Shown: positions 8,424-17,932, numbered from the stretch's first letter. The stretch: 64,000 nt of DNA from Rhodovarius lipocyclicus (GCF_009900765.1 NZ_JAAABL010000001.1:492566-556565); one strand, 5' to 3'. Notes: a model not told the origin generated them from the letters alone. Numbers and translations: made by a program.

Positions 8424-9433
8424 ACAGCCTGAAACCCGTTCTCGCCCGGCTGGCGCTGGGCGAGAAGCTGGCGGAGACGGAGGCCGAGGCCGCCTTCTCC
8501 ATCATCATGGCCGGCGAGGCGACGCCCGCGCAGATCGCGGGGCTGCTGATGGCCATGCGCGTGCGCGGGGAAACGGTGGCAGAGATGACCGGCGCCGTGC
8601 GCGCCATGCGCGCGCGCATGATCCCGGTCGAGGCCCCGCCGGGCACCATCGACATCGTGGGCACGGGCGGCGATGCCTCCGGCAGCCTGAACATCTCCAC
8701 CGCCACCTCCCTGGTGGTGGCGGGGACAGGCGTGAAGGTGGCCAAGCATGGCAACCGCGCGCTTTCCAGCAAATCCGGCGCCGCGGACGCGCTGTCCGCC
8801 CTCGGCCTGAACATGGACGTGCCGCTGGAGCGCCTGCCGGGCATTCTGGCCGATATCGGCATGGTGTTCCTGATGGCGCCCCGCCACCACGCCGCCCTGC
8901 GCCACGCGGGCGGCGCGCGGGTGGAACTGGGCACCCGCACCATCTTCAACCTGCTCGGCCCGATGGCGAGCCCGGCGCGGGTGAAATACCAGCTCACCGG
9001 CGCCTTCTCGGCCGAATGGCTGCGCCCGATGGCCGAGGCGCTGGGCCGGCTGGGCAGCGAGCGCGCTTGGCTGGTGCACGGCCAGGGGCTGGATGAGATC
9101 GCGCTGTCCGGCCCCACCCAGGTGGTGGAGCTGGACCAGGGACGAATCCGCGAATTCAGCATCAGCCCCGCCGATGCCGGGCTGCGGGAAGCCCCCCCCG
9201 AAGCCATCAAGGGCGGCGAGCCCGCCGAGAATGCGGCCGCCCTGGTGGCGCTGCTGGATGGCGCGCCGGGCGCCTATCGGGACATCGTGCTGCTGAACGC
9301 GGCCGCGGCCCTGATCGTCGCCGGCCGTGTCAACTCCTTGCCCGACGGGGCCGCCATGGCCGCGCGGAGCATTGATAGCGGGGCCGCCCGCACTGTATTG
9401 CACCGCCTTCAGATCGCGACCCAGGCCCCATGA
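8420..9433 (+). CDS. trpD: Anthranilate phosphoribosyltransferase
   Basis: 337-residue enzyme transferring phosphoribose from PRPP to anthranilate, the second step of the tryptophan branch. The PRPP-binding GTGGDASGSLNISTATS segment and the KHGNRALSSKSGAADALSALG loop are both present and intact. The start overlaps the trpG stop (ATGA) and the end overlaps trpC in the same way, so trpGDC is one tightly coupled operon. Confidence 0.96.
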   Translation: MNSLKPVLARLALGEKLAETEAEAAFSIIMAGEATPAQIAGLLMAMRVRGETVAEMTGAVRAMRARMIPVEAPPGTIDIVGTGGDASGSLNISTATSLVVAGTGVKVAKHGNRALSSKSGAADALSALGLNMDVPLERLPGILADIGMVFLMAPRHHAALRHAGGARVELGTRTIFNLLGPMASPARVKYQLTGAFSAEWLRPMAEALGRLGSERAWLVHGQGLDEIALSGPTQVVELDQGRIREFSISPADAGLREAPPEAIKGGEPAENAAALVALLDGAPGAYRDIVLLNAAAALIVAGRVNSLPDGAAMAARSIDSGAARTVLHRLQIATQAP

Positions 9434-10260
9434 ACCTTCCCGCCCCCCAGCTGCACCTGCCGCCCGAGCTCCCCGACACGCTCGCACGCATCATCTCCGA
9501 CAAGTACCGCGAGGTGGAGGCGCGCAGCGCCGAGCGGAGCCTCTCCGACATCGAGCGCGCCGCGAAGAATGCGGGCCCCACCCGCAATTTCGTGGGCGCG
9601 CTGTGCGACGCGATGGCCGAGGGCCGCCCCGGGTTGATCGCCGAGATCAAGCGCAAATCGCCCTCGGGCGGGCTGATCCGGCCGGATTTCGACCCGGCCG
9701 CGATCGCCGCCGCCTATCAGCGCGCGGGGGCCGCGTGCCTGTCCGTGCTGACGGACGAGCCCTGGTTCGGCACCACCCCGGCCGACCTGCAGGCCGCCCG
9801 CGCCGCCTGCGCCCTGCCGGTGCTGCGCAAGGATTTCATGATCGACCCGTGGCAGGTGTTCGAGGCCCGCGCGATGGGCGCGGACTGCATCCTGCTGATC
9901 ATGGCCGTGCTGTCCGATGCCCAGGCCCAGGAACTGACCGAGCTGGCCCGCAGCCTGGACCTGTGCGTGCTGGTCGAGGCCCATGACGAGCGCGAGTTGG
10001 AACGCGCCCTGGGGCTGGATGTGCGGCTGGTGGGCATCAACAACCGCGACCTGCGCACGCTGAAGACCGACATCGCCACCACCGAGCGCCTGGCCCCCAT
10101 GGTGCCCGCGCACAAGATCCCGGTGGCCGAGAGCGGCCTGCGCACGGCGGCCGACGTGCAGCGCATGGCCATGGCCGGCGCCCATTGCCTGCTGGTGGGC
10201 GAACACCTGCTGCGCGAGCCCGATATCGAGGCCGCGACCCGCGCCTTCCTGGGCGGCTGA
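9430..10260 (+). CDS. trpC: Indole-3-glycerol phosphate synthase
   Basis: 276-residue TIM-barrel enzyme closing the indole ring of CdRP. Visible signatures are AEIKRKSPSGGLI near residue 75, LRKDFMID, GINNRDLRTL, and the phosphate-binding VAESGLRTAADV and GEHLLREPD segments. There is no fused TrpF domain, so this is the monofunctional form usual in alphaproteobacteria. It overlaps trpD by four bases. moaC follows nine bases after its stop, so transcription probably continues into the molybdenum cofactor genes. Confidence 0.96.
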   Translation: MNLPAPQLHLPPELPDTLARIISDKYREVEARSAERSLSDIERAAKNAGPTRNFVGALCDAMAEGRPGLIAEIKRKSPSGGLIRPDFDPAAIAAAYQRAGAACLSVLTDEPWFGTTPADLQAARAACALPVLRKDFMIDPWQVFEARAMGADCILLIMAVLSDAQAQELTELARSLDLCVLVEAHDERELERALGLDVRLVGINNRDLRTLKTDIATTERLAPMVPAHKIPVAESGLRTAADVQRMAMAGAHCLLVGEHLLREPDIEAATRAFLGG

Positions 10261-10269
10261 GGGCGGCTG

Positions 10270-10743
10270 ATGAGCGGCTTCACCCATTTCGACGCGGCTG
10301 GCCGCGCCGCGATGGTGGATGTCTCGGCCAAGGACGAGACGGCGCGCGTGGCCGTGGCGCGCGGCCGGGTGGTGATGGCGCCCGAGACCCTGGCCCGCAT
10401 CCTGGAAGGGCAGATGGGCAAGGGCGATGTGCTGGGCGTGGCCCGCATCGCCGGCATCATGGGGGCCAAGCGCACCTCGGACCTCATCCCGCTCTGCCAC
10501 CCGCTGATGCTGTCCAAGGTGACAGTGGATTTCACCCCGGAACCGCCCGATGCCATCGCCATCGAGGCGCTGGTGAAGCTGACCGGCAAGACCGGCGTGG
10601 AGATGGAGGCGCTGACCGCCGTCACCGTCGCCGCACTCACCATCTATGACATGTGCAAGGCCATCGACCGCTCCATGCGCATCGAGGATGTGCGGCTGGT
10701 GCTGAAGGATGGCGGCAAGTCCGGCCGGTTCGAGGGCGCATGA
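10270..10743 (+). CDS. moaC: Cyclic pyranopterin monophosphate synthase
   Basis: 157-residue MoaC, which acts with MoaA to turn GTP into cyclic pyranopterin monophosphate at the start of molybdenum cofactor synthesis. Recognisable segments are [20 protein letters not shown] at the N-terminus, the conserved [13 protein letters not shown], and the [20 protein letters not shown] stretch near the C-terminus. It overlaps moeA by four bases and belongs to the conserved alphaproteobacterial trpGDC-moaC-moeA-lexA array. Confidence 0.96.
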   Translation: MSGFTHFDAAGRAAMVDVSAKDETARVAVARGRVVMAPETLARILEGQMGKGDVLGVARIAGIMGAKRTSDLIPLCHPLMLSKVTVDFTPEPPDAIAIEALVKLTGKTGVEMEALTAVTVAALTIYDMCKAIDRSMRIEDVRLVLKDGGKSGRFEGA

Positions 10744-11936
10744 TCCCGGTTTCCGAAGCGCGCGACCGCATCCTCGCGACCCTCTCGCCCACCCCCGCCG
10801 AGACCGTGCCGCTGGCCGTGGCGGCCGGCCGGGTGCTGGCGCGGCCGGTGCGGGCACGGCTGACCCAGCCGCCCGCCGCCGTCTCGGCCATGGATGGCTA
10901 TGCCGTGCGCGCCACGGATGCGACCGATGGCGCGATCCTGGCCGTGGTGGGCTCGGCGCCCGCGGGCCATCCCTATGCCGGCGTGGTGGGGCCGGGCCAG
11001 GCGGTGCGCATCTTCACCGGCGGCTTCATCCCCACCGGCGCCGACGCCATCCTGTTGCAGGAAGACGCCGCCGCGATGGGCGAGCAGGTGGCGGTGCGCG
11101 AAACCGTGGCCGAGGGCCGCTGGATCCGCCCCGCCGGCCTCGATTTCACCGCCGGCGAAACCCTGCTGGAGCAGGGCCGGAAGCTGACCGCCCGCGACAT
11201 CGGCCTGGCGGCGGCGGCGAACCACCCTTGGCTGGCGGTGCACCGCGCCCCGCGCATCGGCATCCTGGCCACCGGCGACGAGATCGCCCTGCCCGGCGAG
11301 CCGATCCCCGAGGGCGGCATCGTCAGCTCCAACGCCCATGCCCTGGCGGCGCTGGTGCGGGCCGCGGGCGGGGAGCCCGTGGTGCTGCCCATCGCGCCCG
11401 ATGACGAGGCCGCGATCATCGCGCTGGCCGCCGACGCGCGCGGCTGCGAGATGCTGGTGACCACGGGCGGGGCCAGCGTGGGCGACCACGACCTGGTGCA
11501 GAAGGCGCTCGGCCCCCAGGGCTTCGCGCTGGATTTCTGGAAGATCGCCATGCGCCCCGGCAAGCCGCTGATCTGGGGCCGGCTGGGGGAAACGCCGCTG
11601 CTGGGCCTGCCGGGCAACCCGGTCTCGGCACTGGTCTGCGCCGTGGTGTTCCTGCTGCCGGCGCTGCGCGTGCTGCAGGGCCAGCCCGGCGGCGCCACCC
11701 CCACCCACACCGCCATCCTCGGCGCGCCCCTGCCGGAGAACGACCGGCGCGAGGATTATATGCGGGCCTCCCTCTCGGCCGACGGGCGGGTGGTGACGGC
11801 GTTCAAGCGCCAGGATTCCTCCATGCTCAAGACCCTGGCGCGGGCGGAGGCGCTGGTGATCCGCGCCCCCCACGCCCCCGCCCTGCCGGAGGGCGCGGAA
11901 GTGGAGATCATCCGTTTGGATGAGTTAGGGATATAA
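10740..11936 (+). CDS. moeA: Molybdopterin molybdenumtransferase
   Basis: 398-residue MoeA, which inserts molybdate into adenylylated molybdopterin. The start at 10740 overlaps the moaC stop (ATGA) and gives the typical [13 protein letters not shown]-terminus. Further family segments are [51 protein letters not shown], and the C-terminal [15 protein letters not shown]. It is complete. Its stop is about 30 bases before the lexA promoter region. Confidence 0.96.
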   Translation: MIPVSEARDRILATLSPTPAETVPLAVAAGRVLARPVRARLTQPPAAVSAMDGYAVRATDATDGAILAVVGSAPAGHPYAGVVGPGQAVRIFTGGFIPTGADAILLQEDAAAMGEQVAVRETVAEGRWIRPAGLDFTAGETLLEQGRKLTARDIGLAAAANHPWLAVHRAPRIGILATGDEIALPGEPIPEGGIVSSNAHALAALVRAAGGEPVVLPIAPDDEAAIIALAADARGCEMLVTTGGASVGDHDLVQKALGPQGFALDFWKIAMRPGKPLIWGRLGETPLLGLPGNPVSALVCAVVFLLPALRVLQGQPGGATPTHTAILGAPLPENDRREDYMRASLSADGRVVTAFKRQDSSMLKTLARAEALVIRAPHAPALPEGAEVEIIRLDELGI

Positions 11937-11965
11937 TCTGGGGAAAACCCTTGACCCGGCTTCGG

Positions 11966-11980
11966 GAACCTTTCTAGAAC
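11966..11980 (+). promoter_or_regulatory. LexA-binding SOS box overlapping the lexA promoter
   Basis: GAAC-CTTTCTA-GAAC is an exact match to the alphaproteobacterial SOS operator GAAC-N7-GAAC. A plausible promoter overlaps it: TTGACC at 11951-11956, then 18 bases, then TAGAAC at 11975-11980. LexA bound here would cover the -10 element and repress its own gene. The box ends 41 bases before the lexA start. Confidence 0.85.
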
Positions 11981-12021
11981 ATCCGCACTGATTCCCGGTT
12001 TGTTCGAGAGGAAGCCCGTCC

Positions 12022-12726
12022 ATGCTGACGCGCAAGCAGCATGAGCTGCTGATGTACATCCACCGGCACCTCAACGAGACCGGCTACTCGCCTTCCTTCG
12101 AGGAAATGAAGGAGGCGCTGGACCTGAAATCCAAATCCGGCATCCACCGCCTGATCACGGCGCTGGAGGAACGGGGCTTCCTGGTCCGCCGCGCCCACCG
12201 CGCCCGCGCGCTGGAAGTGGTGCGCATGCCCGAGGATCTGGGCCCGCGCCGTGGCGCCGCCCCCGCCGCGAAGGAAGCGGCGCCCCCCGCCGCCCCCACC
12301 AATGTGGTGCCCTTCCGCCCCACCCCCGCCCCCAGCCAGGATGTGATCCCGCTGCCGCTGTTCGGCCGCATCGCCGCCGGCATTCCCATCGAGGCGATGC
12401 GCGACACCGGCAACATGGTGGATGTACCCGCCGCCATGCTGGGCGGCGGCGAGCACTACGCGCTGGAAGTCTCGGGCGATTCGATGATCGAGGCCGGCAT
12501 CCTGGACGGCGACACCGTGATCATCCGCCGCGACGACGTGGCCGAGAACGGCGCGATCGTGGTGGCGCTGGTGGACCAGAACGAGGTCACGCTGAAGCGG
12601 CTGTGGCGCAAGGGCGGCTCCGTCGCGCTGGAACCGGCCAACAAATCCTACGAAACCCGCATCTTCGGCCCGGACCGGGTGCAGGTGCAGGGCAAGCTGG
12701 TGGGGCTGCTGCGGCAGTATCATTGA
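12022..12726 (+). CDS. lexA: SOS response repressor and self-cleaving protease LexA
   Basis: 234-residue LexA. The N-terminal winged helix (about 1-65, [20 protein letters not shown]) is joined by an Ala/Pro-rich linker (about 75-105) to the S24 peptidase domain. The self-cleavage site is Ala119-Gly120 (RIAAGIP), the nucleophile Ser154 ([10 protein letters not shown]) and the general base Lys192. The linker is longer than in E. coli LexA, as is usual in alphaproteobacteria. The start follows a GAGAGGAAG site. An SOS box sits in the promoter, and the stop overlaps the next start, linking a murein endopeptidase to the SOS operon. Confidence 0.97.
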   Translation: MLTRKQHELLMYIHRHLNETGYSPSFEEMKEALDLKSKSGIHRLITALEERGFLVRRAHRARALEVVRMPEDLGPRRGAAPAAKEAAPPAAPTNVVPFRPTPAPSQDVIPLPLFGRIAAGIPIEAMRDTGNMVDVPAAMLGGGEHYALEVSGDSMIEAGILDGDTVIIRRDDVAENGAIVVALVDQNEVTLKRLWRKGGSVALEPANKSYETRIFGPDRVQVQGKLVGLLRQYH

Positions 12727-13559
12727 TGCGGGCGCTGGCGATGCTGCTGGCGCTGGTCGCCACCCCGGCGCTGGCGCAAACTCCGCCGCCCTATTCGGGC
12801 CAGGCCTGGGGGCAGTTCAGCGCACCCACCCCCGGAGCGACGCACATCATCGGCGGCACGGGGCTCGGCTGCATCGCCGGCGCCGTGGCCCTGCCGCCCG
12901 ATGGGCCCGGCTGGCAGGCCGTCCGCATCTCCCGCAATCGGCACTGGGGCAGCCCGGAGCTGGTGCGCTTCCTGCAGAATTTCGCGGGACAGGCCCAGCG
13001 CCAGGGCTTCCCGGCGCTGTGGATCGGCGACATGGGCCAGCCGCGCGGCGGCCCCATGCCCTATGGCCACGCCAGCCACCAGATCGGCCTGGATGTGGAC
13101 ATCTGGCTGGACCTGAACCCCAAGCCCCCGTCCCTGCCCGCGGCGCGCGAGGCCATCGACGTGCCCTCCCTGGTGCTGCCGGACGAAACCGCGGTGGACC
13201 CCGCCCGCTTCACCCCGGCCCATGCGGCGCTGATCCGCCTGGCCGCCAGCCAGCCGGGGGTGGACCGCATCTTCGTGAACCACGGCATCAAGCGCAGCCT
13301 GTGCCAGATGTTCCCGGGCGCGGACTGGCTGCGCCGCGTGCGCCCCTGGCGCGGCCATGACAGCCACATGCACATCCGCCTGCGCTGCCCGGCCGGCCAG
13401 GCCGACTGCCGCGACCAGCCCCCCGTGCCCGCCGGCGACGGCTGCGACGCCAGCCTGGCCTGGTGGCTGAGCGAAGACGCCCGCCGCCCCGCACCGCGCG
13501 CCCCAGGGCCGCCGCCCCGGATGCCGGCCCTGTGCGCGGGGGTGTTCGGCGGGCGGTGA
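12726..13559 (+). CDS. mepA: Penicillin-insensitive murein endopeptidase (MepA family)
   Basis: 277-residue periplasmic protein with a signal peptide ([18 protein letters not shown]). It belongs to the M74 metallopeptidases that cut D-alanyl-meso-DAP cross-links in peptidoglycan. Zinc ligands are evident: His118 and Asp125 in GHASHQIGLDVD, and the distal GHDSHMHIRL histidines. Several C-terminal cysteines could form disulfides. The ATG shares its A with the lexA stop (TGATG), so it is translationally coupled to lexA and should be transcribed from the LexA-controlled promoter, which is unusual for a wall hydrolase. Confidence 0.9.
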   Translation: MRALAMLLALVATPALAQTPPPYSGQAWGQFSAPTPGATHIIGGTGLGCIAGAVALPPDGPGWQAVRISRNRHWGSPELVRFLQNFAGQAQRQGFPALWIGDMGQPRGGPMPYGHASHQIGLDVDIWLDLNPKPPSLPAAREAIDVPSLVLPDETAVDPARFTPAHAALIRLAASQPGVDRIFVNHGIKRSLCQMFPGADWLRRVRPWRGHDSHMHIRLRCPAGQADCRDQPPVPAGDGCDASLAWWLSEDARRPAPRAPGPPPRMPALCAGVFGGR

Positions 13560-13561
13560 GG

Positions 13562-13776
13562 CTGGGGCGCCGCCCCAGGCCCCGGCAAGGGGCGCTACCC
13601 CTTGCATCCCCGCCAGGAGCCGAAAGGCCCCTGGACCCCAGAAGTTGAAAAGCCAGAGAGGGGACAGCGTCCCCTCTCTGGCTTTTCAATAACTCCCGGT
13701 TTCCAAAGGCCTCCCGGCCTTTGGCGGGTGTCCAGAGGGCAGAGCCCTCTGGTGGGGGCCAGGGGGCGAAGCCCCC
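13562..13776. repeat. Array of seven consecutive hairpins
   Basis: Seven inverted repeats follow one another with almost no unpaired sequence: 13562-13578, 13586-13604, 13613-13634 (one mismatch), 13645-13689 (a perfect 21-bp stem around a three-base loop), 13703-13724, 13732-13752 and 13762-13776. The arms differ from hairpin to hairpin, so this is not a tandem repeat or a CRISPR. It fills the gap between the convergent mepA and D-aminoacylase genes and could act as a bidirectional terminator. The repeated small-loop design suggests a dispersed intergenic element of this lineage. Confidence 0.8.
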
Positions 13777-13780
13777 AGCC

Positions 13781-15496
13781 TTACCGTCCCGCCCGCACCA
13801 GCTTGCCCGGCATGGCGCCGGTGGCCTCGCCCTTTTCGAACACGGGCGTGCCCGAGACCATGGTCATGTCGTAGCCATCCACCTTCTGGATCAGCCGGCG
13901 CCCGCCGGCCGGCAAGTCATAGACCATATAGGGGTGGTGCAGGCGCAGGCCCTCGAAGTCGATCACGTTGATATCCGCCTTCTTGCCCGGCGCCAGGCGG
14001 CCCCGGTCATGGAAGCCGAAGAAATCCGCCGTCTCGCTGGTCTGGCGCTTGATGGCGAATTCCAGCGGCAGCCGGTCGCGGGGGCGGTCGCGCACCCAGT
14101 GGGTCAGCATGAAGCTGTTGAGGGAGGCATCGCAGATCACCCCGCAATGCGCCCCCCCATCGGACAGGCCAAGCACCGTGTGCGGGTCCGTCACCATCTC
14201 ATGCACCACGTCCAGGTCGCCATGGACGTAGTTGGTGACCGGGAAATACAGCATGCGCCCGCCATCGCCGCCGGTCAGGTAGTCGTAGCAAAATTCCTCC
14301 GGCGTCTGGCCCGCGACGGCGGCCATGGCGGCGATGCTGCGCTCCGGCGGCGGCTCGTAGTTCGGCGGGTCGCCGAGGACATACATGCGGTCCCAACGGG
14401 TCGCGATCTGGCGCGACAGCGGCGGCAGCACGTCCACCAGGCGAGGGGATGCCTCCTGGTTCAGGATCTCGCGCTTCACGGCGGGGTCGCGCAGGCGGGC
14501 CAACTGCTCGGCGGGGGAGAGCCCGGCCAGGGCGGCGAAGCCTTCCCGCAGGGCGAACGGGTTCAGCGAGGTGGTCAGCCCCAGGATCAGCCCCACCGGC
14601 CGCCCCGCCACCTGGGCGGACATCGGCAGGCCGCGCGCGCGGGCATCGCGCACGCCGTCCATCAGCCGCCGCCAGCGCTGCGGGTCATAGGAGCGGTCGG
14701 TCAGCAGGAACCACAGCGGCAGCTTGTTGCGCTCCAGGATGGTGTTCAGCCAGCCGAATTCGGCGGCCTCGTCATCGAAGTCGCTCAGCATGCCGAAGGT
14801 GCCGCGCCCGGCCCGGCCCAGCGCATCGCCGATCGCGATCAGCTCCTCATGCTCGGCATAGCGGCCGGGCACCAGTTCGCCCGCCAGCGTCTTGTGCTGG
14901 TCGGTGCGGGAGGTGGTGAAGCCGAAGGCGCCGGCGCGGATGGCTTCCTCGGTCAGGCGCGCCATCTCGGCCACATCCTCGGCGGTGGCCATCTCGCGCT
15001 GGATCGCGCGGTCGCCCATCACGAAGACGCGCAAGGGGTGGTGCGCCACCTGGGTGCCGACATCGATGGTGCGCGGCAGGCGCTCCAGCGCGTCGAGATA
15101 TTCGGGGAAGCTCTGCCAATCCCATTTCAGCCCCTCGGCCAGGGCGATGCCGGGGATGTCCTCGACGCCTTCCATCAGGTCGATCAGCGCCTGGTGGTGG
15201 GCGGGGCGGACGGGCGCGAAGCCCACGCCGCAATTGCCCATCAGGATGGTCGTGGCCCCGTGCCAGGAGGAAGGGGCGAGCTGGGAATCCCAGGTCGCCT
15301 GGCCATCGTAATGGGTGTGGACATCCACCCAGCCCGGGGTGACGAGACGCCCCGCGGCGTTCACGTCGCGCCGGGCGGGGCCGGCCTTGCCGCCGACCGC
15401 GGTGATGATGCCATGGTCGATGGCCACATCGCCCACGAAGGCGGGAGCGCCGGTGCCATCCACGATGGTGCCGCCCCTGATCACGGTGTCATGCAT
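13781..15496 (-). CDS. N-acyl-D-amino-acid deacylase family amidohydrolase
   Basis: 571-residue amidohydrolase of the D-aminoacylase group (amidohydrolase 3). The start at 15496 gives MHDTVIRGGTIVDGTGAP, the beta-sandwich opening of this superfamily, then the metal motif DVHTHYDGQ near residue 65. Further family segments are MGNCGVGFAPVRP and the C-terminal DRGRLAPGKKADINVIDFE. Such enzymes deacylate N-acyl-D-amino acids or related imides. The frame continues upstream without a stop, but the signature and spacing favour this start. It lies 14 bases after a Bug receptor gene on the same strand, so the two probably share an operon and substrate. Confidence 0.88.
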   Translation of the reverse strand: MHDTVIRGGTIVDGTGAPAFVGDVAIDHGIITAVGGKAGPARRDVNAAGRLVTPGWVDVHTHYDGQATWDSQLAPSSWHGATTILMGNCGVGFAPVRPAHHQALIDLMEGVEDIPGIALAEGLKWDWQSFPEYLDALERLPRTIDVGTQVAHHPLRVFVMGDRAIQREMATAEDVAEMARLTEEAIRAGAFGFTTSRTDQHKTLAGELVPGRYAEHEELIAIGDALGRAGRGTFGMLSDFDDEAAEFGWLNTILERNKLPLWFLLTDRSYDPQRWRRLMDGVRDARARGLPMSAQVAGRPVGLILGLTTSLNPFALREGFAALAGLSPAEQLARLRDPAVKREILNQEASPRLVDVLPPLSRQIATRWDRMYVLGDPPNYEPPPERSIAAMAAVAGQTPEEFCYDYLTGGDGGRMLYFPVTNYVHGDLDVVHEMVTDPHTVLGLSDGGAHCGVICDASLNSFMLTHWVRDRPRDRLPLEFAIKRQTSETADFFGFHDRGRLAPGKKADINVIDFEGLRLHHPYMVYDLPAGGRRLIQKVDGYDMTMVSGTPVFEKGEATGAMPGKLVRAGR

Positions 15497-15510
15497 TCTT
15501 GTTCGCTCCC

Positions 15511-16479
15511 TCAACCCAAACGGATGTTGCGGCCGCGGATCACCTCGCCCCACAGGGCCGTGTCCGCCGCCTTGTGCCGCGCGAAGCTGGCCGCGTCCCC
15601 CGCGATGGGGACGAAGCCGGCCTGGCGCGCGGCCTCCGTCGTTTCCGGCCGGTTCATGTGCTGCAGCGCCAGGGTCTGGACCCGGTCCAGGATGGGCTGC
15701 GGCACACCGGCCGGGGCCATCATGGCCCAGTATGTGGCGGTGACGAAACCCTCGATGCCGGCCTCCCGCATGGTGGGCACATCGGGCAGCAAGGGGGAGC
15801 GCTCGGCCGAGGTGATGGCCAGCGGCCGGATCATCCCGGTCTGCACCACGGAGCGCACCAGCGCTGCCTCCATGAAGTTCATCGTCACCTCCCCGGCCAG
15901 CAGGCCCTGGGTGGCCGGGGCGCCGCCGCGATAGGGCACATGCAGCAATTCGGTGCCGGTGCGGGCCATGAACAGCTCGGTCGCCAGATGGCTGGTGAAG
16001 CCGATGCCGGCGGTGGCGAAGCTCAGCTGGCCGGGCCGGGCGCGGGCCAACGCCACCAGATCGGCCACGCCGCGCGCCGGCACATCCCGGTGCACGCACA
16101 GGAAGCTGGGGGCGGCGACCAACAGCGCCACGGGCGCGAAGGCCGCCTCATTGTCATAGGGCATGGGGTACAGGTGCGGCGCGATGGCATAGGTGCTGTT
16201 GCTGGCGATCACCAGCGTGTGGCCGTCCGGCGCGCTGCGGGCGGCGTATTGCATGCCGATGGTGCCGCCCGCGCCGGGGCGCGCGTCGACCACCACGGGC
16301 TGCCCCAGCTCCCGCGCCATGAAATTCGCCAGCGGCCGGCCCAGCGCGTCGCCGGGCCCGCCGGGGGCCACCGGCATCACGATGGTCACGGGCCGCGAAG
16401 GCCAGGGCTGCGCCAAGGCGGGCGCGGCCAGCCCCGTGGCCAACAGGCCCGGCAGCATCCGCCGATGCACATGCAGCAT
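15511..16479 (-). CDS. Tripartite tricarboxylate transporter (Bug family) substrate-binding protein
   Basis: Periplasmic receptor of 322 residues. The start at 16479 follows AAGGGG and gives a signal peptide ending AAPALAQ. Bug signatures are RPVTIVMPVAPGGPGDALG, VVDARPGAGGTIG, HVPYRGGAPATQGLLAGEV and LPDVPTMREAGIEGF. It is encoded just upstream of the D-aminoacylase-type gene, so a carboxylated N-acyl amino acid or similar compound is a reasonable ligand guess. No membrane subunits are encoded nearby. Confidence 0.9.
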   Translation of the reverse strand: MLHVHRRMLPGLLATGLAAPALAQPWPSRPVTIVMPVAPGGPGDALGRPLANFMARELGQPVVVDARPGAGGTIGMQYAARSAPDGHTLVIASNSTYAIAPHLYPMPYDNEAAFAPVALLVAAPSFLCVHRDVPARGVADLVALARARPGQLSFATAGIGFTSHLATELFMARTGTELLHVPYRGGAPATQGLLAGEVTMNFMEAALVRSVVQTGMIRPLAITSAERSPLLPDVPTMREAGIEGFVTATYWAMMAPAGVPQPILDRVQTLALQHMNRPETTEAARQAGFVPIAGDAASFARHKAADTALWGEVIRGRNIRLG

Positions 16480-16615
16480 GATGACACCCCTTGCCTCAGG
16501 TGCCATGCGCCGCGTTTCCCCGCGGCAGAGTGGGCGGGGCCGCCCGCCACCGCAAGCCTGTTTCACGCGGTGGGGCTTGCCAAGCGGCCCGTGCCGCTGT
16601 TCAAGGCGCCCCCTC

Positions 16616-17872
16616 ATGAACACGCTCCCCAACGCGCCCGTCATCGGTATCGATTTCGGCACCACCAACAGCGTCGTCACCGCCATCATGCCCGATGGCG
16701 GCGTGCGCGTGCTGAAACACGACACCGCCGAGGTGTTCCGCACCGTGCTGTGCTTCTGGATGGGTGAGACGGGGCGCGTGCAGCACGCCGCCGGCCCCGC
16801 CGCCATCGAGGCCTATGTCGAGGACCCGCTCGACAGCCGGCTGATCATGTCGATCAAGAGCTATCTGGCGCAGAAAAGCTTCACCGAGACCCGCATCTTC
16901 GGCCGCCCCTGGGGGCTGGAGGGGCTGGTGGGGCTGTTCATCTCCGAATTGCTGAAGCCCTTCCAGGATGATGTGGCGGGCGCGCGCGTGGTGGTGGGCC
17001 GCCCGGTGCGCTTCGTGGGCGATGCCGCCGATGACGCGCTGGGCGAGGCACGGCTGCGCGCGGGGCTGGGCCAGGCGGGGCTGCATGACGTGCGGGTGGC
17101 GCTGGAACCCGCCGCCGCCGGGCATCGCTTCGCCAGCACGCTGGATGCGCCCGCCAATGTGCTGGTCGCCGATTTCGGCGGCGGCACCAGCGACTTCTCC
17201 CTGCTGCGGTTCGAGCCCGGCCCGCCGCGCCGGGTGACGGCGCTGGGCCATTCGGGCGTGGGCATCGCGGGCGATGCCTTCGACTTCCGCATCATCGACC
17301 ATGTGGTCTCGCCGCTGCTGGGCAAGGGCGACAGCTATCGCGTCATGGGCAACCCGCTGCCGGTGCCGCCCAACTGGTATGCCAGCTTCGCCCGCTGGCA
17401 CCTGCTCTCCCTGATGCGGGCGCCGCGCACGATGCGCGAGATCGCGGACGTGATGCGCACCGCAGAGCAGCCCGAGAAGCTCGCGCATCTGATGCGGCTG
17501 ATCGAGGATGAGGTGGGCTATGCGCTGTACCGCGCCGTCTCGGGCGTGAAGGCCGCGCTGTCCAGGGCGGAGGAAGCGCGGCTGGAATTCAGCCATGCCG
17601 GCTTCGTGGTGGACGCCCCCATCCGCCGCACGGATTTCGAGGCCTGGATCGCCCCCGAGCTGAACCGCATCGCGGGCGCGGTGGACGCAGCCCTGACCGA
17701 TGCCGGCATGGACGCCCGCGCCGTGGACCGGGTGTTCCTGACCGGCGGTACCTCCCTGGTGCCGGCGGTGCGGCGGATCTTCACCGACCGCTTCGGGGAA
17801 GGGCGCGTGGTCGCTGGTGGCGAATTCGTCTCAGTTGCAGAAGGCCTTGCATTAATTGGGAAAAACGGGTAG
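16616..17872 (+). CDS. Hsp70 family protein (short, DnaK/YegD-like)
   Basis: 418-residue actin/Hsp70-fold ATPase. The phosphate-1 loop is clear (IGIDFGTTNSVVTAI), as are phosphate-2 (VLVADFGGGTSDFSLL) and the adenosine motif (VFLTGGTSLVPAVRRIF). It is much shorter than DnaK and lacks the beta-sandwich substrate domain and lid after the nucleotide-binding domain, as in E. coli YegD. It may act as a specialised chaperone or an ATPase sensor; no client can be named. The ATG at 16616 places the Hsp70 motif right at the N-terminus. It is divergent from the Bug receptor gene. Confidence 0.88.
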   Translation: MNTLPNAPVIGIDFGTTNSVVTAIMPDGGVRVLKHDTAEVFRTVLCFWMGETGRVQHAAGPAAIEAYVEDPLDSRLIMSIKSYLAQKSFTETRIFGRPWGLEGLVGLFISELLKPFQDDVAGARVVVGRPVRFVGDAADDALGEARLRAGLGQAGLHDVRVALEPAAAGHRFASTLDAPANVLVADFGGGTSDFSLLRFEPGPPRRVTALGHSGVGIAGDAFDFRIIDHVVSPLLGKGDSYRVMGNPLPVPPNWYASFARWHLLSLMRAPRTMREIADVMRTAEQPEKLAHLMRLIEDEVGYALYRAVSGVKAALSRAEEARLEFSHAGFVVDAPIRRTDFEAWIAPELNRIAGAVDAALTDAGMDARAVDRVFLTGGTSLVPAVRRIFTDRFGEGRVVAGGEFVSVAEGLALIGKNG

Positions 17873-17875
17873 GAA
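17847..17875 (+). promoter_or_regulatory. Possible mbfA promoter
   Basis: TTGCAT (17847-17852), 17 bases, then TAGGAA (17870-17875), in a locally AT-rich stretch at the end of the Hsp70-like gene. It is about 57 bases upstream of the mbfA start. No clear Irr/ICE box was found with it. The spacing is good but the -10 match is weak. Confidence 0.3.
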
Positions 17876-17932
17876 TACTCTTCCGGCCGTTCGCCCGATG
17901 CGTCATCCTGTGCCCCGGCGCAGGAGGCCCCC

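Noticed and set aside
13562..13776. CRISPR-like array
   Set aside because: Hairpins are adjacent but each has different arms. There are no direct repeats with unique spacers and no cas genes.
13721..15934. Long plus-strand open frame opposite the D-aminoacylase gene
   Set aside because: No motifs, antisense composition and no ribosome site. The minus-strand gene has clear amidohydrolase signatures.
17873..17932. Irr/ICE box before mbfA
   Set aside because: The only candidate around GGAATACTCTTCC is a poor match to the TTAGAA-type inverted motif.
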